Positions 18,399-27,507 of a DNA stretch of 64,000 nt are shown here, one piece after another; the first letter of the stretch is position 1, and each line of letters begins with the position of its first letter. Source of the stretch: Coriobacteriia bacterium (GTDB taxonomy: Bacteria; Actinomycetota; Coriobacteriia; Anaerosomatales; Anaerosomataceae); contig JAFGVD010000030.1 in NCBI GenBank assembly GCA_016938135.1, forward strand, positions 25,002-89,001, read 5' to 3'. The translations under genes were made by a program, and so were the position numbers. The notes beneath the pieces are model-generated. The model was not told where the DNA came from and searched no databases. It saw only the letters and a program-made list of their open reading frames with translations.

Positions 18399-18460
18399 GC
18401 GGTGTAACCGTCCCTTGATAGGCGATGTCCGAGGTACACGACTGTTGAATCGTAACAGAA

Positions 18461-18484
18461 GAGACGACGCTGCTGCGTCGTCTC
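18461..18484 (-). terminator. Rho-independent terminator after the FlgM-like gene
   Basis: A 10-bp perfect stem (GAGACGACGC / GCGTCGTCTC) with a 4-nt loop, followed on the minus strand by TTCTGTT. It begins 24 nt beyond the stop of the FlgM-like gene and separates it from the small membrane gene. Confidence 0.7.
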
Positions 18485-18507
18485 CTGATGACGTGGCCAC
18501 ACGCCGA

Positions 18508-18771
18508 TCAGCGGATAGAGTCCGAGAGGATCCTGCCTATGAGCTTGTCCGCTACAACCTGCGTTGACGGCATGGGCCCTGCAAGCAGTTCCCGCGCTTC
18601 AGCAACGCGATCAACCCGCACGTCCGGCAACTGGCACAGGGTGTCTACAACCCTACGCAAGATCAATGCGGTCGCCTCATCAGGTCGGCGGACTATCTCG
18701 GTAGCAGCATATACATCTTGGGTCTGCAGGTATTCCACAGCCAGGCGGACCTGCTCGTCTGAGATTATCAT
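18508..18771 (-). CDS. FlgM-like anti-sigma factor (putative)
   Basis: 87 aa, MIISDEQVRLAVEYLQ at the N-terminus. The C-terminal half, LPDVRVDRVAEARELL followed by a proline-containing linker and VVADKLIGRIL, resembles the sigma-28-binding helices of FlgM (PDVREERV...AEKLL). The first half is helical and lacks a recognisable domain. No flagellar gene is in the window. The gene is a single transcription unit with its own promoter, a structured leader and a terminator. The family call rests on the C-terminal motif only; an unrelated small helical protein remains possible. Confidence 0.5.
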   Translation of the reverse strand: MIISDEQVRLAVEYLQTQDVYAATEIVRRPDEATALILRRVVDTLCQLPDVRVDRVAEARELLAGPMPSTQVVADKLIGRILSDSIR

Positions 18772-18833
18772 GGGTCATTTATCGGTTGAATGGACCCGCC
18801 ACTTGAGGGTCAGTCCACACAAAGCCAATAAGG

Positions 18834-18894
18834 GAGCCCCAAGGCCGGCACCTTGAGGCTCAGGGGTAAGGAAATTGCCGAAGCAATCCTTACC
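18834..18894 (-). other. Two consecutive hairpins in a 5' leader
   Basis: First hairpin 18865-18894: GGTAAGGA pairs with TCCTTACC, continued by TTGC/GCAA around a UUCG-type loop on the transcript. Second hairpin 18834-18861: GAGCC and CAAGG pair with GGCTC and CCTTG, with one mismatch. They lie between the promoter and the FlgM-like ORF start at 18771, leaving a leader of about 120 nt. No known riboswitch consensus is recognised. Confidence 0.5.
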
Positions 18895-18896
18895 GC

Positions 18897-18924
18897 ATTC
18901 TAACACGAAGTGAACGCGAATCAA
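18897..18924 (-). promoter_or_regulatory. Promoter for the FlgM-like gene
   Basis: On the minus strand a -35 TTGATT (18919-18924) and a -10 TAGAAT (18897-18902) are separated by 16 bp. The predicted transcript would begin almost directly at a hairpin (18865-18894). Confidence 0.55.
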
Positions 18925-19022
18925 GGACTTTGTGAACGAAATCTCATGCATATGGAAGTTCATGAAACTAGGCCTGTCGATGCATGAACCGACCGTGGCA
19001 AGGTGTCAGGTATGTATCTTCT

Positions 19023-20462
19023 CTAGAGTGTGAACAGCCTGAGGACCTCACTGATGCCGGTGATCAACGGACCGACGCCACCTACTACTACGAGTAGCGC
19101 GGATATCACTGCAACAACCGAGGCCGACGATCCGCCTCTCCCAGAAGGCTCAGGAAGTCCTCCTGCCACCGTGGCGCCGGGCGCGTACATGGCGATCAGG
19201 ACCTTGCCGTAGTACCCGAAGGAGATCACCGAGCCCAGCACGCCGGCCACCGCCAGCCACGTGAGCCCTGCCGATATGGCTGATGTGAACACCAGAAGCT
19301 TGCCCCAGAAGCCCAGGAAGAGCGGAATCCCCGTCAAAGACAGAACCGCGACCACCATCGATACAGCCAGGACCGGCACCTCGGCGGCCAGTCCGGCCAG
19401 CCCCGCGATGCTCCCGTCCCACTGAGGACGTCGCTCACGTATAGCTGCGACCGCGAAGAACGCAGCGGCTACACCCAGAGCATATGTGACCGCGAAGATG
19501 GCGGTCTCCTCGTACCCAATGACTCCCGACGCAAGCCCGATGAGTCCATAGCCTACCTGGGCAACGCCCGAATAGCCCAACATCCTGGTCAGCGAGCTCT
19601 GACGAAGGCCGCCCAGGTTGCCGATGACTATGGATGCAGCAGCCACCACAGCGATAGCCGTTGTCCCGGAGGGAAAACGCTGAGCGTTGAACAGGCCGGC
19701 CGGGAACACCATGAGCAGGGCCATAAGAGCGCCTATCTTGGGCGCAGACGCCAGGAAGGCGGCTGTGGCAGGCTCTGTGACCTCGTAGACATCCGGTGCC
19801 CAGGTATGGAACGGTGCGGCACCCAGTTTGAATGCGAACGCCGAGAGGATCAGCACCATACCAAGTGCCGCCACCCGGGACCCACCGTCGAGGGCGTTGC
19901 AGAGTCCGAGGTAGTTCGTGGAGCCGAAGATGCCGTAGAGGACCGCAAGTCCCAACAGCGTGAAGCCGGTTGCAACCCCGCCCTGGATGAAGTAGCGCAA
20001 AGCGGCCTCATCAGCGCGACGACCACCCGCACCACTGACCAGTGCGTATCCCGCAATTGCTATCGTCTCCAATACGAGGATCGTCGTGAGCAGATCGAGA
20101 GAAGATATCAACACGTGTATGCCAAGCGCGCTAAACGCGGTGATGGCCGCCATGGTGACACCGCGATGCGTGGAGGCCACCTGCCTCCATCCCGAAAGTA
20201 CAGAGAGCGCCGCGATCAGATAGACAACTGATGCCGCGACGGAAAGGACCCCGCCGCTCACGAACGTCACATCCAACAGCGGTGTGGGAGTGAGCGTAAG
20301 GCCGGTCCAACCGCACACGCCGAAGGCAGCCACAAGCGACACGGCGATGATACCGGCTCCTGCAGCGCGATGCCTCAAGGCATCCGCAAGAAGACCGAAT
20401 ACCGCACCCGCGACGACGATCGCAGCAGGGATCCACAGCGATATCGGTGTCACGTTCTCCAT
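19023..20462 (-). CDS. nuoN: NADH-quinone oxidoreductase subunit N
   Basis: Antiporter-like proton-channel subunit of the complex I membrane arm, 479 aa, almost wholly hydrophobic. Seen: SSLDLLTTILVLETIAIAGYALV, LGAAPFHTWAPDVYEVTEPATAAFLASAPKIGA (NuoN signature) and the TRMLGYSGVAQVGYGL helix with the conserved Lys region of the half-channel. Last gene of the 11-gene operon. It ends 250 nt before the next transcription start. Confidence 0.95.
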   Translation of the reverse strand: MENVTPISLWIPAAIVVAGAVFGLLADALRHRAAGAGIIAVSLVAAFGVCGWTGLTLTPTPLLDVTFVSGGVLSVAASVVYLIAALSVLSGWRQVASTHRGVTMAAITAFSALGIHVLISSLDLLTTILVLETIAIAGYALVSGAGGRRADEAALRYFIQGGVATGFTLLGLAVLYGIFGSTNYLGLCNALDGGSRVAALGMVLILSAFAFKLGAAPFHTWAPDVYEVTEPATAAFLASAPKIGALMALLMVFPAGLFNAQRFPSGTTAIAVVAAASIVIGNLGGLRQSSLTRMLGYSGVAQVGYGLIGLASGVIGYEETAIFAVTYALGVAAAFFAVAAIRERRPQWDGSIAGLAGLAAEVPVLAVSMVVAVLSLTGIPLFLGFWGKLLVFTSAISAGLTWLAVAGVLGSVISFGYYGKVLIAMYAPGATVAGGLPEPSGRGGSSASVVAVISALLVVVGGVGPLITGISEVLRLFTL

Positions 20463-21911
20463 CTACTGGCCACCTCCCATGGTCAACGCAAGCACTTTAC
20501 TGACCGGGTCGGTGAGCGAAAGCACCGTCGCAGGCCATAGGCCAAGAAACACGATGGGCACTATGAAGGCCGCAGCTATGATGCGCTCGCGTGTTGAGAG
20601 ATCGGCGATATCGGTCCACTCGGGCGCCAGAGTGCCGTGAGCAACAGCACGTACCGCGTACAGGTTGTAAGCGGCGGATAGAACGACCCCCACTCCCACC
20701 GGGGCTATCCACCAGCCGAAGCGACTGAAGCCCTCCAAGACGCTGAGGAGCTCACCCGGGAACCCCGAAAGCCCCGGCAGTCCCAGACTTGCGAGGGCGG
20801 CGAACACGAACGCGCCTCCAAAGACAGGAATCTTCGAACCAAGGCCGCCGAAGCGCGAGATCTCCCGCGTATGGGTTCGTTGGTACACCGCACCGACGAG
20901 GAAGAACGACAGACCGGAGACAAGACCATGACTCACCATGATGAGCATGGCGGCCCCTATCCCGGCGCTGGTTCCGGCGGAGATGGCCAGCAGCATGAAT
21001 CCCATATGCGCTACAGACGAGTACGCCACCAATCGCTTGAGGTCGCTCTGACCGAGGGCGAGCACCGCACCGTACATGATGCCGATGCCACCAAGGACCG
21101 CAAGCACGGGGGCTGCTGCCGAGAATGCCTCGGGAGCCGCCGGGAGCGCCACGCGCAACAGGCCGTAGCCGCCCATCTTGAGCAACACTCCTGCAAGCAT
21201 GATCGAGCCCGCCGTAGGCGCCTCGACATGTGCGTCAGGAAGCCACGTGTGCAGAGGTACCACCGGGACTTTGACCAGCAGACCTGCGGCAAGGAGCCAG
21301 AACACAAGACTCTGGCTCGCCGGATCCGCAGCGCCTACCCCTCCCACGATAGTGAGGGTCTGTACTGACCGTGCAAGGACGATGATGCCGATGAGCATCA
21401 AGGCTGAACCCAGGAACGTGTAGATGAAGAACTTCAACGCTGCCGCTCGACGGTTCTCATGACCCCACACCGAGATCAGGAAGAACATCGGAATCAGCAC
21501 GGCCTCCCACGCCACATAGAACAAGATGAGGTTGTCGGCCAGGAAGACCGCCATCACAGCCGCCTCAAGGCCCAGCAGCAAGGCGTGATGAGCCGTCGGG
21601 CTCTCCCCCACCTCCCAGGAGCTCAAGATGGCAAGACAGGTCAGAAATCCGGTCAGTACGACCAACGGCAGCGACAGGCCGTCTATCGCCAGCATCACGA
21701 ACCCGGTGCCAGGGATCGCGGCTTCGATACCCCATCTCAGGGCCTCCGAGCCACCGTCGTGCAAAGCAGCGGCCAGATACAGCGTCACGATGAACGTGGC
21801 CAGCGCGAAGATCGAAGCCAGCAACCTTGACCGGGAGCGGTCTCCCCCGCCGAAGAGAACCACCAAGATCACACCTACAAGAGGAAGAAGGACCGGGAGC
21901 AGTACGCCCAT
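20463..21911 (-). CDS. nuoM: NADH-quinone oxidoreductase subunit M
   Basis: Antiporter-like membrane subunit, 482 aa from the ATG at 21911, with GGGAGG 6 nt upstream and 2 nt after the nuoL stop. Seen: DGLSLPLVVLTGFL, FYVAWEAVLIPMFFLI with the channel glutamate, KVPVVPLHTWLPDAHVEAPTAGSIMLAG, SDLKRLVAYSSVAHMGF with the conserved lysine, and LPGLSGFPGELL. The open frame continues upstream inside nuoL, but that part is a non-conserved shadow. Confidence 0.96.
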   Translation of the reverse strand: MGVLLPVLLPLVGVILVVLFGGGDRSRSRLLASIFALATFIVTLYLAAALHDGGSEALRWGIEAAIPGTGFVMLAIDGLSLPLVVLTGFLTCLAILSSWEVGESPTAHHALLLGLEAAVMAVFLADNLILFYVAWEAVLIPMFFLISVWGHENRRAAALKFFIYTFLGSALMLIGIIVLARSVQTLTIVGGVGAADPASQSLVFWLLAAGLLVKVPVVPLHTWLPDAHVEAPTAGSIMLAGVLLKMGGYGLLRVALPAAPEAFSAAAPVLAVLGGIGIMYGAVLALGQSDLKRLVAYSSVAHMGFMLLAISAGTSAGIGAAMLIMVSHGLVSGLSFFLVGAVYQRTHTREISRFGGLGSKIPVFGGAFVFAALASLGLPGLSGFPGELLSVLEGFSRFGWWIAPVGVGVVLSAAYNLYAVRAVAHGTLAPEWTDIADLSTRERIIAAAFIVPIVFLGLWPATVLSLTDPVSKVLALTMGGGQ

Positions 21912-21913
21912 CT

Positions 21914-23731
21914 CTACCTCCCTCCCCATCCGATGACAAGTGCGGTGAGCACGACCACACCCGCGGCTACCAGGGCAGCGCCAAGATCGATCTGGCCGGT
22001 TTGGAGCGACGTCGACACGCGTCCGAGGCCCACCGTGAGCCTGGCGACACCGTTCACGATGCCATCGATCAGGCCGCGGTCTGCTCGGCGATAGATCTTC
22101 CCGGAAAGAGAGCGCGCGGGTGTCACGAAGATCGCCACCAGAAGCGCGTCGACGCCAAAAGCCGAAGCCATGGCCGGATATGCGCCGCCCAGACGTCCCT
22201 GAAGCGCTACATCGGAGGCAGGGCCTCGTTTGTAGACCATCCAGCCTGCCGCCACACCGGTCACAGCCACCAGTGCCGAGACGACCGCCACCGTAGGATC
22301 GAGTCCGGCATGCCCGCCCAACAGCTCCGCAAGCCACTCGCCGGCAAAACCCAATCCCACAGCGCCCGAGGCAAGCACCATCAGCGGAAGGGTCATGCTC
22401 AGCGGTGATTCGTGCGGATGACCCTGCCCGCGGAACTGCCCGCCGAACGCCAGAACGGTTGCGCGAGTGATGTAGAACGCGGTCATCAGACTTGCGAGCA
22501 CCAGGAGTCCGCCCGCGACGGGCGATGCGACGGTCACCGCGTGGATGATGCCGTCTTTGGAGAAGAAGCCGGCCAAAGGCGGTATCCCGGCCAGCGCTCC
22601 GGCACCCAGCACCCATGTGATGGTGGTGACCGGCATATGGCTGCGCAGGCCGCCCATCTCGTGAAGGTCCTGCGTACCGGCGGCGTGGATGACGCTACCG
22701 GATCCCAGGAAGAGCAGCGCTTTGAAAGCCGCATGGGTCACAAGGTGGAACATCGCGATCTGCCACGACCCGGCTCCCAAAGCGGCGAACATGAAGCCCA
22801 GCTGACTGATGGTTGAGTAGGCCAAGACGCGCTTGATGTCACGCTGGGCGACTGCGGCTGCGGCCGCGCCAACCGCGGTCACGAGGCCAATCCAGAGCAT
22901 GACGTACAAGGTGAGTTCCGAGGCGGCGAACACCGGCCACATGCGTGCCACCAGGAACACGCCCGCGGCGACCATGGTGGCCGCGTGGATGAGAGCCGAC
23001 ACCGGTGTGGGGCCTTCCATCGCCTCGGGAAGCCAGATGTGCAGCGGGAACTGCGCAGACTTGCCCGCCGCGCCCGCAAACAGCAGTAGGGCGGCAGCGG
23101 TGGCGACGCCGCCCGAAAGCGCCGTGACGCCGGCTCCGATGAGGGCGATATCAGCCGTCCCGGTGCTGGACCACAGCAATGCGATCCCCAGCAGAAATCC
23201 GACGTCGCCCACACGCGTGACGATGAACGCCTTCATCGCGGCGTTCGCGGCCGACGGCTTGTGATACCAGAACCCGATGAGCAGGTAGCTGCAGGCGCCG
23301 ACGACCTCCCACGCCGCGAACAGGCCGACCAGCGTGGTGGAGACGACAAGTCCCGTCATCGCCGCACTGAACAGCGAGAGAAGCGCGAAGTACCTGGCCT
23401 GAGCGGGGTCCTCGGCCATATAGCCTATGGAGAACAGCACCACAGAGGCCGAGACAACACCGACGACCACCAGCATGATGGCAGCCAGCGCGTCGACTGA
23501 AGCACCCACCGCGATGGAGCTCGCTCCCTGAGAGAGCCAGGACACAGAGACGACCGGTGCGCTGGTGTGGGCAGACAGTCCGGCGACTCCGGTAGCCAGC
23601 ACCAGTGCAGGGCCGATGAGCGCGAACCAACGTGTCACGGGCACCGCACGACGACCCGCAATGGCGATAGCAAGGGCAATAAGGGCCGGAGCGGCCACTG
23701 CGATCCAGGGCTGTTGCAGAAGCTGTGACAT
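21914..23731 (-). CDS. nuoL: NADH-quinone oxidoreductase subunit L
   Basis: Distal antiporter-like subunit with the lateral helix, 605 aa. Seen: VDALAAIMLVVVGVVS, FAAWEVVGACSYLLIGFWYHKPSA, KSAQFPLHIWLPEAMEGPTPVSALIHAATMVAAGVFLVAR (NuoL signature), DIKRVLAYSTISQLGFMF, and GIPPLAGFFSKD. Long hydrophobic C-terminal helices follow. One base is shared with the nuoK stop. Confidence 0.96.
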   Translation of the reverse strand: MSQLLQQPWIAVAAPALIALAIAIAGRRAVPVTRWFALIGPALVLATGVAGLSAHTSAPVVSVSWLSQGASSIAVGASVDALAAIMLVVVGVVSASVVLFSIGYMAEDPAQARYFALLSLFSAAMTGLVVSTTLVGLFAAWEVVGACSYLLIGFWYHKPSAANAAMKAFIVTRVGDVGFLLGIALLWSSTGTADIALIGAGVTALSGGVATAAALLLFAGAAGKSAQFPLHIWLPEAMEGPTPVSALIHAATMVAAGVFLVARMWPVFAASELTLYVMLWIGLVTAVGAAAAAVAQRDIKRVLAYSTISQLGFMFAALGAGSWQIAMFHLVTHAAFKALLFLGSGSVIHAAGTQDLHEMGGLRSHMPVTTITWVLGAGALAGIPPLAGFFSKDGIIHAVTVASPVAGGLLVLASLMTAFYITRATVLAFGGQFRGQGHPHESPLSMTLPLMVLASGAVGLGFAGEWLAELLGGHAGLDPTVAVVSALVAVTGVAAGWMVYKRGPASDVALQGRLGGAYPAMASAFGVDALLVAIFVTPARSLSGKIYRRADRGLIDGIVNGVARLTVGLGRVSTSLQTGQIDLGAALVAAGVVVLTALVIGWGGR

Positions 23732-24027
23732 CAGCCGGTCACCTCCCCGAACTCATCGACTTGAGAGCGACCGGTACGCTTGAACGCCGCGATGAGCAGC
23801 GCAAGCCCTACTGCCGCCTCGGCAGCCGCCATGACCAGGACCATGAGTCCCAACGACTGGGTAGTGGAGGCGTCTTGGCCACTGACGGTAGCGAGGGCGA
23901 CCAGCAAGACGTTCGCCCCGCCCAGCATGAGCTCCAGTCCTATGAGGACGCCGATGACGTCTCTTCGCGAGAGCACCACGAACAGACCGGCACCGAAGAC
24001 GAAAGCACAGGCGACCAGGATGCTCAT
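23731..24027 (-). CDS. nuoK: NADH-quinone oxidoreductase subunit K
   Basis: Small membrane subunit of 98 aa with three hydrophobic helices. RRDVIGVLIGLELMLGGANVLLVAL contains the conserved glutamate of the E-channel, and MAAAEAAVGLALLIA holds the second. It overlaps nuoJ by 4 nt. A G-run ribosome-binding site (GGGGGGATGAGCG) precedes the ATG. Confidence 0.95.
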   Translation of the reverse strand: MSILVACAFVFGAGLFVVLSRRDVIGVLIGLELMLGGANVLLVALATVSGQDASTTQSLGLMVLVMAAAEAAVGLALLIAAFKRTGRSQVDEFGEVTG

Positions 24028-24518
24028 CGCTCATCCCCCCTGCCCACGATGACAAGCACCGCAAGGACCGCGACGAGCAGGAGCGCACCCGCGATCTCAA
24101 AGGCTGGAAGGTAATGTTCCAACAGGACAGAAGCCATGGCGCCGCTGTCTGCAGCGCCGGGCGCAGGGACCGTGGTTGTGAACTCGGGCGCCAGGACGGT
24201 GACGATGAGTACCGTGACCGCGGACGCGGTCACCGCGGCGGCCCAGTCCCAGCGGACCTCCATCAGCAGCTTGTCCCCATCGCCCCGGCGCACCATCATG
24301 AGCGCGAAGAGGACCAGGATGAGAACTCCTCCCACATAGACGAATAGCTGTGCCACAGCCAGGAATGCGAGGCCGAAGTAGAGGAAGCTGGCTGCGACGC
24401 CCAGCAAGAACACCCCAAATGACAGCGTCAGCCGCATGGCCTCGCGTGACAGCACGACGCCAAGTGCTCCCGACGTGAGCAGCACGATCACGGCCCAGAA
24501 GGCGATGGTCGAACTCAT
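24024..24518 (-). CDS. nuoJ: NADH-quinone oxidoreductase subunit J
   Basis: Membrane subunit of 164 aa, with five hydrophobic segments expected. AVIVLLTSGALGVVLSREAMRLTLSF, FLYFGLAFLAVAQLFVYVGGVLILVLFALMM (the conserved TM3 pi-bulge region) and a final ALLLVAVLAVLVIVGRGDER are seen. It overlaps nuoK downstream and the nuoI fusion upstream by 4 nt each. Confidence 0.93.
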   Translation of the reverse strand: MSSTIAFWAVIVLLTSGALGVVLSREAMRLTLSFGVFLLGVAASFLYFGLAFLAVAQLFVYVGGVLILVLFALMMVRRGDGDKLLMEVRWDWAAAVTASAVTVLIVTVLAPEFTTTVPAPGAADSGAMASVLLEHYLPAFEIAGALLLVAVLAVLVIVGRGDER

Positions 24519-26569
24519 GGGCGCTCACCCGGCCCTGTGCGAGGTGCTGGACAGACAGGTGAGGTGATTCCATCCAGTCCCGTCGCGCGACTTCCTTGAT
24601 CGCTGCGCAACATCTCCCCCTTGTCGAAGGTCATGAGGTCCCGGTGGTAGAACGACAACTCATACTGTCCCGTATGCTGCAGCGCTCCGGTGGGGCACTG
24701 CTCGGCACAGAGGCCGCAGAAGCAGCACTTCGTGAGGTCCAGCTCGTATGTGGTGAGGCAGCGCGCACCGGGTTGGTCGGTGCGCTCAACCTTGATGGCG
24801 AAGTCAGGGCAGGTGCGCGCGCAGAATGTGCAACCCACGCAGACCTCGGATTCGCAACGAAGACAGCGGGCCGCCTCGGCCATGGCCTGCTCTTTGGTGA
24901 GTCCGGACTCCACCGGACGGAAGTCTGTGGCCCGTTCATCGGGATCCGCCAGCGTCACGACAGCCCTTCTGCGATCAGGTTCCACGTACTCCATGTCCAC
25001 GGGAGCGTACTTCTCGTATACAGGCACGGGACGGGCGATGCGACCCTCGGTAAGCGAGCGACCCTCGAGCTGGCGGTGTATGGACGTGGCGGCTTCGTGC
25101 CCTGTGGCAACGGAGTTGATGGCGCTACCGGGTCCGGTGACCACCTCGCCGCATGCGAACACACCCGGCACCGATGTGGTGCCGTCTGCGCCGTCCACGA
25201 CAAGCTGACCCCTGCCTGAGACGAGCAGATCGGTGCCGCTTACCAGACTGTCCAGCCGTGCCGCCTGACCGATGGCGAAGACCACGACGTCGGTCTCGAT
25301 GTCTTGGGTGTCCTCACCGTAGGTCGGCGAGAACCGACCGGTCTCATCGAACACCGACAAGCACGGCTTCATACGCATGCCGGTGACCTGGTTGTCCTCC
25401 GAGAGCACCTCAACAGGCCCCATCGAGCACATCGCGATGACGCCTTCGTCAACGGCTTCTTCGATCTCCCAGGGATGGCACGGCATCTCCTGGTCGGACT
25501 CCAGACATGAGAGCCGAACCTCGGTAGCGCCGACGCGCAAGGCACAGCGCGCGACGTCCACCGCGACGTTGCCGCCGCCGATGACCAGCAGGCGCCTGCC
25601 CTTCACGCCTGCGTCGCCCAGGTTGTTGGCCGCCCACAAGAACTCCAGAGCGCCGACGACACCATCGGCATGGGTTCCCGGCAACGGCAGGATACGGCTG
25701 TCTTGGAGGCCTACCGCCAGAAGCACCGCGTCGTTCTCGCGCATGATGCTGGAGAGCATGACGTCTTTGCCCACCTCGGTCTCGCAACGAAGGTCCAGAC
25801 CGAGTGCGACAAGATCGGCGATCTCGCCATAGAGGACGTCGCGCGGGAGGCGGTAGGACGGCACGCCCGTGGATAGCGCGCCGCCTGGCTGCGCTTCTCG
25901 CTCGTACATAGTCACTGTGTAGCCCAGAGACATCAGGTCATACGCGGCGGCCAACCCTGAAGGACCGGAGCCGATGATGGCCACGCGCTGATCACGTGTC
26001 TTGGGCAGAGGCTTGATGCGTTCGGCCGCCACCTTGCGGTACTCCTCGTACGCGAAACGGTGCAGCAAACGGATCGAGATGGGCTCGTCGTAGCGGTTGC
26101 GTCGACAGGCCGACTCACACGGATGGTGGCAGATGCGGCCCAGCACGCCCGGCAAGATGTTGCGCTCCCGCACGAGCTCGTACGCCTCAGGGATGCGACC
26201 ATCTGCGATCAGGAACGCCTGGCCGCGCGCATCGACATTCGCGGGGCAGCTGCCCGTGCACGGCGAGAGGCGATCGTTGCGGTACAGCCCGTCGATCTTC
26301 GCGTTGTACTCATGCGGAGGCGCCGAGACAAGATCGATCTCATCTCGGCCAAGTGCTCCTTTGAGTTGCAGCGCGCCGCGCCAGCGATCGCTGACCGTCA
26401 CCTTCTCCTGTGGATAGCGCACGGTTATAGGCTTGCGCGTGGACGCGCTTGCGGTGATGCCCAGTCCCGTGAGCAGTGATCGAGCACCTTGCATGAAGCC
26501 TTTCACGCCGGGCGCGTACTCATCGGATACGGTCTCCGGGACCGGGAGCCGGTTCTCGTCTACAGCCAT
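24515..26569 (-). CDS. NuoI interrupted by a GltD-like FAD/NAD(P) oxidoreductase module
   Basis: 684 aa from the ATG at 26569. Residues ~20-75 match the N-terminus of NuoI (GLGITASASTRKPITVRYP, then WRGAL). Residues ~90-175 are an Fe-S domain as in GltD (CTGSCPANVDARGQ; ICHHPCESACRR). Residues ~195-500 are a pyridine-nucleotide-disulfide fold with FAD motif IIGSGPSGLAAAYDL and NAD(P) motif VIGGGNVAVDVAR. The end resumes NuoI: C577/C580/C583/C587 and C615/C618/C621/C625, the N6a and N6b [4Fe-4S] ligands, then YELSFYHRDLM. It occupies the nuoI slot between nuoH and nuoJ. I infer that it feeds NAD(P)H electrons straight into the NuoB arm. Confidence 0.93.
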   Translation of the reverse strand: MAVDENRLPVPETVSDEYAPGVKGFMQGARSLLTGLGITASASTRKPITVRYPQEKVTVSDRWRGALQLKGALGRDEIDLVSAPPHEYNAKIDGLYRNDRLSPCTGSCPANVDARGQAFLIADGRIPEAYELVRERNILPGVLGRICHHPCESACRRNRYDEPISIRLLHRFAYEEYRKVAAERIKPLPKTRDQRVAIIGSGPSGLAAAYDLMSLGYTVTMYEREAQPGGALSTGVPSYRLPRDVLYGEIADLVALGLDLRCETEVGKDVMLSSIMRENDAVLLAVGLQDSRILPLPGTHADGVVGALEFLWAANNLGDAGVKGRRLLVIGGGNVAVDVARCALRVGATEVRLSCLESDQEMPCHPWEIEEAVDEGVIAMCSMGPVEVLSEDNQVTGMRMKPCLSVFDETGRFSPTYGEDTQDIETDVVVFAIGQAARLDSLVSGTDLLVSGRGQLVVDGADGTTSVPGVFACGEVVTGPGSAINSVATGHEAATSIHRQLEGRSLTEGRIARPVPVYEKYAPVDMEYVEPDRRRAVVTLADPDERATDFRPVESGLTKEQAMAEAARCLRCESEVCVGCTFCARTCPDFAIKVERTDQPGARCLTTYELDLTKCCFCGLCAEQCPTGALQHTGQYELSFYHRDLMTFDKGEMLRSDQGSRATGLDGITSPVCPAPRTGPGERP

Positions 26570-27507
26570 GCGGCGATCACCCCCGCAGCGAAGAGTTGGA
26601 CGATGGCGATGGGCGTGAGGATGGTCCAGCAAAACGTCATGAGCTGGTCTTGCCGGAGACGCGGGAAGGTCCACTTCATCCACATGATGATGGTCATCAG
26701 AACCGCACCGACGGCGATGAAGGCCACCACGCCCCATGCCCCCGGCAACAGCCGGAAACCTCCGAGGAACATCGCGGCGCCGAACAGGCTGGCCGCGATC
26801 ATGCCGCCGTACTCACCCATCATGAAGACCGCCCAGCGGATACCTGCGTAGTCGGCGAAGTAGCCCGCCACAAGCTCGGACTCCGCCTCAGGGATATCGA
26901 AAGGACCCCGGTTCATCTCGGCGATGGAGGAGATCAGATAGACAATGAAGCCCACAAACGTCGCGGGGATCCACCACCACTCCCATGCGTCCATCACGGC
27001 CACCGGGCGCAGCGTCCCGGCCAGCACCAGCACGGAGAGCACTGACAGTGACCGCGGCACTTCGTAGCTGACCATCTGCGCGGCTGCACGCACGCCGCCG
27101 ATGGCAGAGAGCGTGTTATGCGACGCCCAGGCCGAGAACAGGATCCCCAGAACCGATATCGAGGGGACCGCCAGGAAGAACAGTGCGCCGGCGGTGGCGT
27201 CGAAGGGCGCCCAGCCCGTAGCGAACGGGATGACGGCCACAGACATCGCTATGGGCGCGAACACCGCTAGCGGCGCGTAGCGGAAGAACGGCTCGTCGGC
27301 TGCGGCAGGGATGATGTCCTCTTTGAAGAGCAGCTTCGGCACGTCCGCGACCATCTGCAAAGATCCGGCCGGGCCGATCTGTTGCGGTCCGAGTCGCAAT
27401 TGGATGCGCGCGGAGACCTTGCGCTCCCACCACACACCGACTATCGCACCGCCGGCGATGACCATGACAGCGGCCACGCCCCACAGCATTCCCCACAAAA
27501 AGCTCAT
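26560..27507 (-). CDS. nuoH: NADH-quinone oxidoreductase subunit H
   Basis: Membrane subunit forming much of the quinone chamber, 315 aa. Seen: ERKVSARIQLRLGPQQIGPAGSLQ, VADVPKLLFKEDIIPAAAD, ISSIAEMNRGPFDIPEAESELVAGYFADYAGIRWAVF (NuoH signature with conserved acidic residues), and FPRLRQDQLM near the end. The ATG at 27507 has GGGAGGTGG upstream and overlaps the nuoD stop. Confidence 0.96.
   Translation of the reverse strand: MSFLWGMLWGVAAVMVIAGGAIVGVWWERKVSARIQLRLGPQQIGPAGSLQMVADVPKLLFKEDIIPAAADEPFFRYAPLAVFAPIAMSVAVIPFATGWAPFDATAGALFFLAVPSISVLGILFSAWASHNTLSAIGGVRAAAQMVSYEVPRSLSVLSVLVLAGTLRPVAVMDAWEWWWIPATFVGFIVYLISSIAEMNRGPFDIPEAESELVAGYFADYAGIRWAVFMMGEYGGMIAASLFGAAMFLGGFRLLPGAWGVVAFIAVGAVLMTIIMWMKWTFPRLRQDQLMTFCWTILTPIAIVQLFAAGVIAAWL

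Noticed and set aside
18772..18896. Known riboswitch (cyclic di-GMP, cobalamin or other) in the leader
   Set aside because: Hairpins are clear, but I found none of the conserved core sequences of those classes.
21912..22616. N-terminal extension of the nuoM frame
   Set aside because: Lies inside nuoL and encodes Arg/Cys-rich non-membrane sequence. The ATG at 21911 has a strong ribosome site and the NuoM N-terminus.
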